Assembly: GCA_035535315.1 (NCBI GenBank)
Contig: DATLQD010000054.1
Location: 1 to 5,535 of the forward strand
Length of the DNA stretch: 5,535 bases
Source: DASQGA01 sp035535315
Lineage (GTDB): Bacteria > Actinomycetota > Thermoleophilia > Gaiellales > Gaiellaceae
Direction of reading: 5' to 3'
The notes beneath the pieces were generated by a model. That model saw only the letters and a program-made list of their open reading frames with translations, made no database searches and had not been told where the DNA came from. Numbering within the stretch: the first letter of the stretch is position 1; each line of letters opens with the position of its first letter. This document shows, piece after piece, positions 1 to 5,535 of the stretch. The position numbers were made by a program, and so were the translations under genes.

Positions 1-405
1 TCGCCGGCCGGTTGCGCGACGCGCTGTCTTGATCGCTACATCGTTGGCCTCACCGCCGCTCGGCACCAGCACGGAATACGTAAGGTCGCCGGGAGTCAGC
101 CGGGCGAGTTGCTCAGCCAACTCGGCGCGCGCCAGGCTGGCGAAGTGGTGGTTGCCGATGTCTAGCTCTCGAGTGGCGAGAACGAGGGCCTCGACGACTT
201 CCTGGTTCCGATGACCGAGGTTGAACGTGCCGCCGTTCAAGTGGAAGTCGAGCAGCTCGTGGCCTGACAGGTCCCAGAGGCGGTAGCCCTTCCGATGACC
301 GATGACGAGCTGTGTGCCCATGTCCTCCCAGACCTCGACGCGGTGCGGAGCAAGGAAACGACGCGTGAGCTCGAGCACTCGATCCTTGTCGCCGCCGGAA
401 GCCAT
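1..405 (-). CDS. Class III PLP-dependent aminotransferase, N-terminal part (cut by window edge)
   Basis: This frame is open from an ATG at 405 down to base 1, giving 135 residues; the rest, including the catalytic Lys, lies outside the window. The translation has the class III (acetylornithine/ornithine/4-aminobutyrate type) N-terminal layout: YRLWDLSGHELLDF (about 41-54), where these enzymes have their 'D.dG..ylDf' strand; NLGHRN (62-67); and PSGGEANDVAIKTARRATGR (115-134), matching the family's 'SG(T/S)EAn..AiK.AR' PLP-phosphate loop. Family members transfer an amino group between an omega- or alpha-amine and a 2-oxo acid in the cytoplasm; the substrate cannot be told from this fragment. 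An in-frame stop at 475-477 limits upstream extension. ATG 405 has no clear Shine-Dalgarno site, whereas GTG 378 is preceded by AAGGA at short spacing, so the start could be 27 bases downstream. It diverges from the lactonase gene across a 120-bp gap. The family call is firm; the subfamily is open. Confidence 0.87.
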   Translation of the reverse strand, partial: MASGGDKDRVLELTRRFLAPHRVEVWEDMGTQLVIGHRKGYRLWDLSGHELLDFHLNGGTFNLGHRNQEVVEALVLATRELDIGNHHFASLARAELAEQLARLTPGDLTYSVLVPSGGEANDVAIKTARRATGRR

Positions 406-425
406 CGGGACGATGGTGCCACGAT

Positions 426-440
426 TCGGATGTAATCCGA
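426..440. promoter_or_regulatory. Perfect palindrome, putative operator in the divergent intergenic region
   Basis: TCGGAT-GTA-ATCCGA is a perfect inverted repeat with 6-base arms and a 3-base spacer. It lies between the divergent aminotransferase and lactonase starts, 11 bases upstream of the predicted -35 box of the lactonase and 20 bases upstream of the aminotransferase ATG. Its size and position fit a binding site for a dimeric repressor or activator that could control both genes. No regulator gene is visible in the window, and I do not recognise the motif as the site of a named family. A 6-bp-arm palindrome can arise by chance in GC-rich DNA, but the placement is suggestive. Confidence 0.4.
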
Positions 441-451
441 CGAGAGAATCC

Positions 452-481
452 TTGACCGGCGGTGGACGCGCTCCCTATGTT
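452..481 (+). promoter_or_regulatory. Sigma70-type promoter for the lactonase gene
   Basis: A -35 box TTGACC (452-457) matches 5 of 6 consensus bases. After an 18-base spacer comes TATGTT (476-481), which fits the relaxed actinobacterial -10 pattern TAnnnT. Transcription would start near 488, leaving a leader of about 38 bases before ATG 526. It is the only good promoter-like pair I found by eye in this gap for the plus strand. On the opposite strand I see no equally good pair for the aminotransferase. Confidence 0.5.
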
Positions 482-525
482 GTGCCGTCCAGCGGCCGTC
501 ACACCGAAGCATTCGTGAGCCTGTC

Positions 526-1305
526 ATGAGCACGATCCAGCTGTACGCCCTCCATTGCGGCGGAGATCTCATGACGATGGCCGCCTTCGACCCGTTCGAT
601 CCGGAACCGGGGAAGAAGGTCTACAACCCCTATTTCCTCTACGTGGTCAAGCATCCGGCGGGCACTCTCGTGTTCGACAGCGGAGCTCACCCGCAGCTCG
701 CCACCGATCCCGAGTTGCGCCTTGGTCCGGCAGCGGCCGACTTCGAAGTCACGCTCAGTCCGGACGACCACGTCGAGCGACGGCTTGCTGCCATCGGGCT
801 GCGCCCGCGCGACGTCGACCTGGTCGTCCAGTCACACCTCCACTTCGATCACGCCGGCGGCCTCGAGTGGCTGAAGCACGCGCCCGTCCTCGTGCAGCGG
901 GAGGAGCTGGCCTTCGCGATGGACCCGCCCGTGTACCAAGAGGCGATCTACGTGCGCGGCGACTACGACGTCGGGTTGAGCTGGCAGCAGCTCGACGGTG
1001 ACCACGACGTCTTCGGCGACGGTCGCGTGACGATCATCTCGACGCCCGGTCACACGCGGGGTCACCAGTCGCTCCTCGTGCACCTGGACGGACAGACGGT
1101 CTTCCTGCTGGCGGACGCCGCCTACCTGCTCGCGAAGATGCGCTCTCGCAGCTTGCCGGGCATTCTCTGGAGCCCGGACGCGACGATCGCCACCTGGGAT
1201 CGGATCGAGGAGATCGAGCGCAGCGAGAACGCCCACTTGATGACGACGCACGAGCTCGACTACGAGACAAGCGTCCGACTCGCGCCTGCGAGCTGGTACG
1301 AGTAG
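526..1305 (+). CDS. Metallo-beta-lactamase-fold hydrolase, N-acyl homoserine lactonase (AiiA/AttM) type
   Basis: This is a complete 259-residue protein, close to the roughly 250-260 usual for AHL lactonases, which open the lactone ring of acyl-homoserine lactones and related lactones with a two-metal centre. The metal-binding motif HLHFDH gives H104, H106, D108 and H109. H176 in TPGHTRGHQSLL, D197 in LADAAY and H242 in MTTHEL complete the dinuclear set. Tyr200 lies three residues after D197, as Tyr194 follows Asp191 in AiiA, which favours a lactonase over a glyoxalase II or RNase Z-like enzyme. There is no signal peptide, so it is probably cytoplasmic. The N-terminus (IQLYALHCGG) fits the family, supporting ATG 526 despite a weak ribosome site; ATG 571, preceded by GGAG, would delete that strand. 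It diverges from the aminotransferase and has its own promoter-like sequence. The true substrate (AHL, gamma-butyrolactone or another lactone) is unknown. Confidence 0.9.
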   Translation: MSTIQLYALHCGGDLMTMAAFDPFDPEPGKKVYNPYFLYVVKHPAGTLVFDSGAHPQLATDPELRLGPAAADFEVTLSPDDHVERRLAAIGLRPRDVDLVVQSHLHFDHAGGLEWLKHAPVLVQREELAFAMDPPVYQEAIYVRGDYDVGLSWQQLDGDHDVFGDGRVTIISTPGHTRGHQSLLVHLDGQTVFLLADAAYLLAKMRSRSLPGILWSPDATIATWDRIEEIERSENAHLMTTHELDYETSVRLAPASWYE

Positions 1306-1338
1306 CTCCTGCGCGGCCGTGCGTCTCCAGCGACCGGA

Positions 1339-1357
1339 GGGCCGGATGGTCCGGCCC
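1339..1357. terminator. Bidirectional terminator-like hairpin between convergent genes
   Basis: GGGCCGGA (1339-1346) pairs perfectly with TCCGGCCC (1350-1357) across a 3-base loop, giving an 8-bp GC-rich stem. It lies 33 bases after the lactonase stop and 16 bases after the stop of the minus-strand repeat protein, so it can serve both transcripts. Neither side has a T-run, so it is not a classical intrinsic terminator. Such tail-less hairpins are common at gene ends in GC-rich actinobacteria. Confidence 0.55.
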
Positions 1358-1373
1358 CCCGTTCGCTGTGCCT

Positions 1374-2183
1374 CTAGGCCGGCTCGACCGGCCGACGCCG
1401 CTGGCCGGCTGCGGCGAAGGCGGCGGCCGTGATTGCGATCCCACCGAGCCCGGCGAGCCCGGCGATTTCGGCACCCGAGAGTCCGTCGCCAGGGGCGGCG
1501 AACGCTGGGCCTTGGTCCGAAGCGGGAACCGGTCTCGGTCCCGCCCCGCCGATCGCCACGGCGGGCGACTCACCGCCCGACGCGGCGACCGCACCACCGA
1601 TCGGCTGATCGGCCGTCGAGATGGCAGCGCCGGTCGTCTCCGCGGGTGACTGGTCTCCCGACGCGGCGACCGCACCACCGATCGGCTGATCGGCCGTCGA
1701 GACGGCAGCGCCGGTCACCTCCGCGGGGGACTGGTCCCCAGACGCGGCGACCGCACCGCCGACAGCGGCGGCTGGCTGGCCGGAGCCCGAGCTCCCTCCA
1801 CCGGCGACCATCCCTTGCGCGCTGCCCACTGCGGCGGTCGCAGTGGCAACCGCGACGCTCAGGACAAGCGCCTTCTCTCGCAGGCCGTGCCCCTCGACGT
1901 CGGCATCGGAGAGTGCGTCCTGGAGCTCCTCCCGGTCGAAAGCGATCGCGATTCGGTCGCCCTCGGTCGTGCGGAGCACCTCCTCGAGATCCGGTGGATC
2001 CCAACGGACGCCGAGCGTGTGTGCCTCGACGTCGCCCTGCCGTGCGACGTCGAGGATCAGCTCGGTCGACTCTTTGGAACGCAGTGCCTGCTCGATCTCG
2101 CTTCGATCGAGTACGGCTGCGACTCCACGACCCTCGAGGTTTCCAGGCTCGACCAGCCTGGCGGTTCCTGTCGCGTAGTCCAT
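1374..2183 (-). CDS. Unrecognised membrane protein with acidic N-terminal motif domain, tandem-repeat linker and C-terminal membrane segment
   Basis: I do not recognise a named family. From ATG 2183 it has 269 residues. Residues 1-104 are charged and look cytoplasmic. They carry three copies of a short helix-like motif (LDRSEIEQAL at 25, WDPPDLEEVL at 61, FDREELQDAL at 82) and three related tags: NLEGR (15), DVEAH (51) and DVEGH (95). After LREK comes an Ala/Val-rich segment (about 105-125, ALVLSVAVATATAAVGSAQ) that resembles a signal peptide or membrane helix. Residues 126-236 are low-complexity Ala/Gly/Ser/Pro, including two 27-residue repeats (142-168, 169-195) and a partial third. A second hydrophobic stretch (about 237-259) is followed by QRRRP. 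The positive-inside rule gives both ends in the cytoplasm and the linker outside, unless the first segment is cleaved. ATG 2183 follows GGAAGGAGG by only 3 bases; ATG 2201 would add MSGRRR but has a weaker site. It lies downstream of the cyclase gene on the same strand. That it is a real gene is likely; its function is unknown. Confidence 0.75.
   Translation of the reverse strand: MDYATGTARLVEPGNLEGRGVAAVLDRSEIEQALRSKESTELILDVARQGDVEAHTLGVRWDPPDLEEVLRTTEGDRIAIAFDREELQDALSDADVEGHGLREKALVLSVAVATATAAVGSAQGMVAGGGSSGSGQPAAAVGGAVAASGDQSPAEVTGAAVSTADQPIGGAVAASGDQSPAETTGAAISTADQPIGGAVAASGGESPAVAIGGAGPRPVPASDQGPAFAAPGDGLSGAEIAGLAGLGGIAITAAAFAAAGQRRRPVEPA
1561..1760 (-). repeat. 81-bp in-frame tandem repeat, two full copies plus a partial third
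   Basis: Copies at 1680-1760 and 1599-1679 are each 81 bases and match at about 74 of 81 positions by hand count. A degraded partial copy occupies about 1561-1598 (roughly 33 of 38 matching). The unit length is 27 codons, so copy number can change without a frameshift. Each full unit encodes GGAVAASGDQSPAE, then a variable V/T pair, then TGAA(V/I)STADQPI. Several of the differences are silent, suggesting a recent duplication under protein-level constraint. It forms part of the predicted extracytoplasmic linker of the 1374-2183 gene. Confidence 0.9.
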
Positions 2184-2186
2184 ACG

Positions 2187-2195
2187 CCTCCTTCC
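2187..2195 (-). promoter_or_regulatory. Strong Shine-Dalgarno sequence deciding the start of the repeat protein
   Basis: On the minus strand GGAAGGAGG is followed by CGT and then ATG at 2183. The complementarity to the 16S rRNA end is very strong, but the 3-base gap is shorter than usual. The site lies inside the coding sequence if translation begins at ATG 2201, so it argues for the 2183 start. Confidence 0.55.
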
Positions 2196-2201
2196 GCTCA
2201 T

Positions 2202-2222
2202 GGCCCACCACAGCGTGGGGCC
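2202..2222 (-). other. Leader hairpin just upstream of the repeat-protein start
   Basis: On the plus strand GGCCCAC (2202-2208) and GTGGGGCC (2215-2222) can pair with one bulged G across a 6-base loop. In the minus-strand transcript the hairpin would end right at ATG 2201, 6 bases before the strong Shine-Dalgarno sequence. It could affect access to the start region, or mark the end of the cyclase transcript. There is no T-run after it. Confidence 0.35.
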
Positions 2223-2252
2223 TTACGTGTCATGACGCACGAATAGCTTCCG

Positions 2253-2281
2253 ATCTTCCCACCCACTTGGTCGCGCGTCAA
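2253..2281 (-). promoter_or_regulatory. Possible promoter for the repeat protein
   Basis: On the minus strand a -35-like TTGACG (2281-2276) is followed after 17 bases by GAAGAT (2258-2253). The -35 box matches 5 of 6 bases; the -10 box is poor, with about 3 of 6. If used, transcription would start near 2246, giving a leader of about 60 bases that contains the 2202-2222 hairpin. It would let the repeat protein be expressed independently of the cyclase gene. Confidence 0.28.
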
Positions 2282-2333
2282 CGCAACCACGAACACGGCT
2301 CCGGTGCGAGTTACGGCGGCCAACGAGGATCCG

Positions 2334-2348
2334 CTCCGCGGCGCGGGG
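2334..2348 (-). terminator. Weak hairpin directly after the cyclase stop codon
   Basis: CTCCGC (2334-2339) can pair with GCGGGG (2343-2348) across a 3-base loop, including one G-T wobble pair. It abuts the TGA stop of the cyclase gene. The stem is short and has no T-run, so it may slow or end transcription only weakly, or may be chance in GC-rich DNA. Confidence 0.22.
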
Positions 2349-5300
2349 TCAGACCATACCGCGCGTCTCCTCGGTGTGTCGGTCGAGTCCCATCGCGTCG
2401 AAGCGAGCGATCGCCCTCTCGACGAGCTCGGCGTCCTCGCGAACGAGTCCCAGCGCACGGAGCGCGAACGGCTCGAGAAAGGTATCCGGCCGCAGAAGCG
2501 GGAGCGCTTCGTCCTCGACACCCTTCCGATCTCCCAGGGCGGCGAGGGCATCGAGCCGCGTCGCTTGGCCCGCCACCTGGGTGAAGTACATCGCCTCGCG
2601 CAACTCGGCGAGGAGCCGCTCGACCCGGTCCAGCTCGCCGCGAATGAGCGCGAGGCGTATTCGCGGCGCTTCGTTCGTGAGTCCGTAGCCTTCGATTCCC
2701 AGGGCGTTGGCCTCCGTCTCGAGGCGTCTGGCCTCGGCCTCGTCCCCTGCATAGGCGCTCGCGACCGCGCAGACGAGCAAGGAGCGGACGTTGAACTGGC
2801 ACGGGGTGGCGGCGTTGTCGGCAATCGTCCGCTCTGTCTCGGTCGCCAGCCCGCGCACGGCTTCCCAGTGCGCCTGGAGCTCCTCGACCATCAGATGCAT
2901 GCTGATCCCGTGGACGGCGTGGTGTGAGCTGAGCTCTCGCGATAGCTCGTCGAGAAGACGCGCGTGCCGGCGGGCTTCGTCCACTCGGCCGGCACCCAGG
3001 TTGGTGCAGACGGCGTACCAGTGCGAGTGGACGCGAGCTTCTGGATCGGTCGAGTCCGCCAAAAGGTCAAAACGCTGAAGGGCCAGAGCGTGTGCTTCCT
3101 CGTACCGGCCCTCCATGAGAGCCAGCTCGGCCCGGACGCTCACCGCCTCAGCCCGGAGATAGGCGTCTCCGAGCCGCTTCGCGAGCTCGCTCGCCTCCAG
3201 TGCCGGTTCGGCTCCCCGTGCTGGATCGAATTCGGCGAGGGCCAAAAGCGCGTTAACGCGGGCAGGAGTCCCGGGGTCGGAAAGCTCGAGTGCTCGCTCG
3301 ACCCAGCTCTTGACGAGCGACGGATCCGGCCGCTGCTTCCACATTGCGGGACGTGCCGTTGTCTCATAGGCGAGCGTGCTGTAGAGGTCGGCCTGGGTTC
3401 CCCGGTCGGAGGAAAGCGCGATCGCTTCCTGCATCGCCGTCCAGAACGCCTCGCCGTCGAACTTGAGCATGTTCGCGCGTCCGATCTTTTCCCAAAGGTC
3501 GGCCTGCCCCGGCTCGCTCACTTCGAGCTCGCGCGCTCGCTCGAGTAGTGCGAGCGCATCGTCGATCGCGTAGCGACCGACGGCTAGGTCAGCGGCACGT
3601 CGAAGCCAGAAGAGCGCCTTCGCGCGAAGACGACCCAGCTCGTCCTCAGCACCGGCCCAGGCCAGGTCGGTGACCTCAGTCCGCACCGCCTCGGCGTAGT
3701 GATGCGCAAGGAGAGAGGCATGCTCGTCGCGCGACTCGCCGGTGCGCTCGAGCCAAGCGGCGAACGAGGCGTGCAGGTGCGCCCGTTTGGCCTTCGGAAG
3801 GCTGCCGTAGGCAACTTCCCGGGTGAGCGCGTGCTTGATCACGTACTCGCGCTCGCCGGCCATCGACGACCCGGAGCGAGAGCGGATGAAGTCGCGCTCC
3901 TCCAGTAGTCTGAGCTCTGGCTCAAAGCCTTCGAGCAGCTCGTACACCGGTCCCGACCAGAAGACGCGCCCGATCACCGAGGCCGCCTGGAGCGCGGCCT
4001 TGTCGGCCGGCTGGAGAAGATCGATGCGAGCGGCGAGTACCGCCTGAACCGTGTCCGGTACGACGAAGCCGGCGGGCAGCTCCCGTGCCGTCCAGCTCCC
4101 GTTGACGCGCTCGAGCACGCCCTGGTCGATCAGCGTGCCCACGAGCTCCTCGACGAAAAAGGGGTTGCCCTCGGCTCGTTCGACCACCACGTCGCGAAGG
4201 ACCGAGGGCAACTCGGCAGCGAGGAGTTGCTCGAGCATTTGGGCGGTGTCGGTGGGAGTGAGCGCCTCGAGCCAGATGTGCGAGACGTTCGCCCGTCTGC
4301 CCCGCGTCGAACGACGCTCGGCGAGATCGGGACGCGCAGTAGCGAGGAGTAGCAAGGGGCCTTCGACGGTGCGAGCGAGCCGGTCAAGGAGATCTAGCAG
4401 CGGCTCCTCCGCCCAATGGAGATCCTCGACCAACACGACCAGAGGTCGTTCGGCGGCGAGTTCCCCGAGCAGCTCGACCCAGGCCTCTTCGAGGCGCTCG
4501 CGAGCCGCCAGCGGATGGAGATTTTCGGCGACGTCGAGACCGAGCGTGAGGGCGAGAATCTCCCGGTCGCCCAGCCGGCGAACAAGGCTTTCAGGCGGGT
4601 CGCTCTCGAGAATCGCAAACTGCTCCTTGAGCACCTCGCCGAACGGCCAGTAGGTGATGCCGTGCCCGTAGGACAGACAGCGGCCTGTTCGGCGCAGCGG
4701 CTGCGGCGACTCGGCGCCCAGCCACTCCCAGAACTCACGCGCAAGCCGCGTCTTGCCGACGCCGGCGTCGCCAATGACGGTGAAGAGCTCCGGCTCCTGG
4801 CGACCGACAACGCGCCGATAGGCGGCCTGGAGCAGCTCGAGATCGTCCTCCCGCCCCACGAATGTGCGCTGGAGGCCGCCCACCCCTCGCGGGCGCATGA
4901 GCGAAAGAGGGCGAACGAGCCTCCGACAGGCGACGCCGCCTTCCTTGCCCTTTGCCTCGACCGTCATCGGTTCCGCGAGCTCGAAAGCGCCGCGAGCAGT
5001 GGCGGCTGTCCGCTCGCCGACGAGGATCTCGCCCGGCGCGGCGGCCTGCTCGATACGGGCAGCGACGTTCACCGCGTCGCCGGTCACGAAGGCGCTTCCC
5101 TCGCGCGCGGGGCCGACGACGACCTCGCCTGTGTTGACCCCGATCCGGAGCGCGAGCGTGTCCCCGAAGAGCTCGTCCAGGCGGCGCCGGAGCCCGAGGG
5201 CTGCGTGGAGCGCTCGCTCCGCATGGTCTTCCTGCGCAGCCGGGGCCCCGAAAGCGGCCATGACAGCGTCTCCGACGAACTTCTCGAGGGTGCCGCCGGC

Positions 5301-5531
5301 GGCCTCGATCTCGGCCGCCATCCCTTCGTAGAAACGCTCGAGAAGCGCGCGCGTCCGCTCCGGATCTTGCGAGCCCCCGAGGTCGGTCGATCCTACGAGG
5401 TCGGCGAAGAGCACGGTTGCGACCTTGCGCTCGTCGCGCGCGACCCTCTCCTCGACGAGCGGAGCGCCACAGGTGCCGCAGAAACGGAAACCCTCTGGGT
5501 TCGCCTGGCTGCAGCGAGGGCAGACGGGCAT
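2349..5531 (-). CDS. Zinc ribbon – class III adenylate/guanylate cyclase – STAND ATPase – TPR-like regulator
   Basis: This complete protein has 1060 residues. Residues 1-25 form a zinc ribbon (C4, C7, C18, C21). Residues about 36-200 are a class III nucleotide cyclase domain: metal-binding D44 (LFADLVGST) and D88 (EKFVGDAVMAAFG), purine-contacting K84, and N155/R159 in VNVAAR for transition-state binding. These suggest it can make cAMP or cGMP from ATP or GTP. A linker and FVGRE (224-228) lead into an AAA/STAND ATPase with Walker A GDAGVGKT (254-261), Walker B VVLVEDLHW (365-373) and GNPFFVEEL (455-463), as in AfsR/MalT-type ATPases. Residues about 600-1060 are helical and TPR-like, probably for protein or ligand sensing. 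There is no C-terminal LuxR-type DNA-binding domain. No signal peptide or membrane segment is seen, so it is probably cytoplasmic. The start at ATG 5531 fits the usual zinc-ribbon opening; its promoter lies outside the window. The repeat-protein gene follows on the same strand 147-165 bases later, depending on its start. The ligand, and whether cyclase activity is real, cannot be told from sequence. Confidence 0.93.
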   Translation of the reverse strand: MPVCPRCSQANPEGFRFCGTCGAPLVEERVARDERKVATVLFADLVGSTDLGGSQDPERTRALLERFYEGMAAEIEAAGGTLEKFVGDAVMAAFGAPAAQEDHAERALHAALGLRRRLDELFGDTLALRIGVNTGEVVVGPAREGSAFVTGDAVNVAARIEQAAAPGEILVGERTAATARGAFELAEPMTVEAKGKEGGVACRRLVRPLSLMRPRGVGGLQRTFVGREDDLELLQAAYRRVVGRQEPELFTVIGDAGVGKTRLAREFWEWLGAESPQPLRRTGRCLSYGHGITYWPFGEVLKEQFAILESDPPESLVRRLGDREILALTLGLDVAENLHPLAARERLEEAWVELLGELAAERPLVVLVEDLHWAEEPLLDLLDRLARTVEGPLLLLATARPDLAERRSTRGRRANVSHIWLEALTPTDTAQMLEQLLAAELPSVLRDVVVERAEGNPFFVEELVGTLIDQGVLERVNGSWTARELPAGFVVPDTVQAVLAARIDLLQPADKAALQAASVIGRVFWSGPVYELLEGFEPELRLLEERDFIRSRSGSSMAGEREYVIKHALTREVAYGSLPKAKRAHLHASFAAWLERTGESRDEHASLLAHHYAEAVRTEVTDLAWAGAEDELGRLRAKALFWLRRAADLAVGRYAIDDALALLERARELEVSEPGQADLWEKIGRANMLKFDGEAFWTAMQEAIALSSDRGTQADLYSTLAYETTARPAMWKQRPDPSLVKSWVERALELSDPGTPARVNALLALAEFDPARGAEPALEASELAKRLGDAYLRAEAVSVRAELALMEGRYEEAHALALQRFDLLADSTDPEARVHSHWYAVCTNLGAGRVDEARRHARLLDELSRELSSHHAVHGISMHLMVEELQAHWEAVRGLATETERTIADNAATPCQFNVRSLLVCAVASAYAGDEAEARRLETEANALGIEGYGLTNEAPRIRLALIRGELDRVERLLAELREAMYFTQVAGQATRLDALAALGDRKGVEDEALPLLRPDTFLEPFALRALGLVREDAELVERAIARFDAMGLDRHTEETRGMV

Positions 5532-5535
5532 GCAG

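Noticed and set aside
113..502. Minus-strand open frame of 129 codons near the left end
   Set aside because: It is Arg/Ser/His-rich with no recognisable motif and is out of frame with the aminotransferase, whose motifs are clear in the same region.
237..572. Minus-strand open frame of 111 codons across the divergent intergenic region
   Set aside because: It overlaps the aminotransferase in another frame, the intergenic region and the lactonase start; it has no motif support.
1034..1678. Minus-strand open frame of 214 codons across the lactonase 3' end
   Set aside because: The product is dominated by Arg/Ser/Pro, it crosses the convergent terminator-like hairpin, and it conflicts with the lactonase and repeat-protein frames.
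1561..1760. The tandem repeat considered as a CRISPR array or mobile-element end
   Set aside because: The units are directly adjacent with no unique spacers, keep codon phase, and lie wholly inside one gene, so this is a protein repeat.
2226..2242. Imperfect palindrome around TCATGA in the gap before the repeat protein
   Set aside because: The arms (CGTGTCA and TGACGCACG) match only with a two-base bulge and the position gives no clear role; too weak to list as an operator.
1433..2584. Long plus-strand open frame (383 codons) opposite the repeat protein
   Set aside because: The translation is Arg/Pro/Ser-rich with no domain, as expected of a GC-rich antisense shadow. It covers the repeat-protein gene, which has a strong ribosome site, and runs into the cyclase gene.
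4051..4653. Plus-strand open frame of 200 codons inside the cyclase–STAND gene
   Set aside because: The Ser/Arg-rich translation without motifs is antisense to the conserved STAND ATPase region and is a compositional shadow.

Overview
The window is a stretch of GC-rich bacterial chromosome with dense coding and short intergenic gaps. GC-rich wobble positions, zinc-ribbon cyclase–STAND–TPR regulators and an Ala/Gly-rich membrane protein with VEAH-type motifs all suggest an actinobacterium, perhaps of the Thermoleophilia (Gaiellales/Solirubrobacterales). That placement rests on protein style only and has not been tested by a database search.

Layout, left to right. (1) Minus strand, running off the left edge: the first 135 residues of a class III PLP-dependent aminotransferase. 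(2) A 120-bp divergent intergenic region with a perfect 6-3-6 palindrome (426-440) and a good sigma70-type promoter (452-481) facing right. (3) Plus strand, 526-1305: a complete metallo-beta-lactamase-fold lactonase of the AHL-lactonase (AiiA/AttM) type, with every metal ligand and the catalytic-type Tyr present. (4) A 68-bp convergent gap holding a perfect 8-bp GC hairpin, probably a shared terminator. (5) Minus strand, 1374-2183: an unrecognised protein with an acidic N-terminal domain built from repeated motifs, two membrane segments, and a linker made of an 81-bp tandem DNA repeat. (6) A 147-bp gap with small hairpins and a possible promoter. (7) Minus strand, 2349-5531: a complete 1060-residue protein with an N-terminal zinc ribbon, a class III adenylate/guanylate cyclase domain, a STAND-type ATPase and a long TPR-like helical tail.

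There appear to be two functional groups. The aminotransferase and lactonase are divergently transcribed and share a putative operator, so they may belong to one small-molecule pathway; lactone or amino-acid catabolism is an inference. The cyclase–STAND protein and the repeat protein are on the same strand in the order cyclase then repeat protein. They may be co-transcribed or functionally linked, although the 147-bp gap and a possible internal promoter leave this open. The repeat protein is the least explained gene here and the best candidate for something undescribed. No tRNA, rRNA, CRISPR array, insertion sequence or phage gene was seen.
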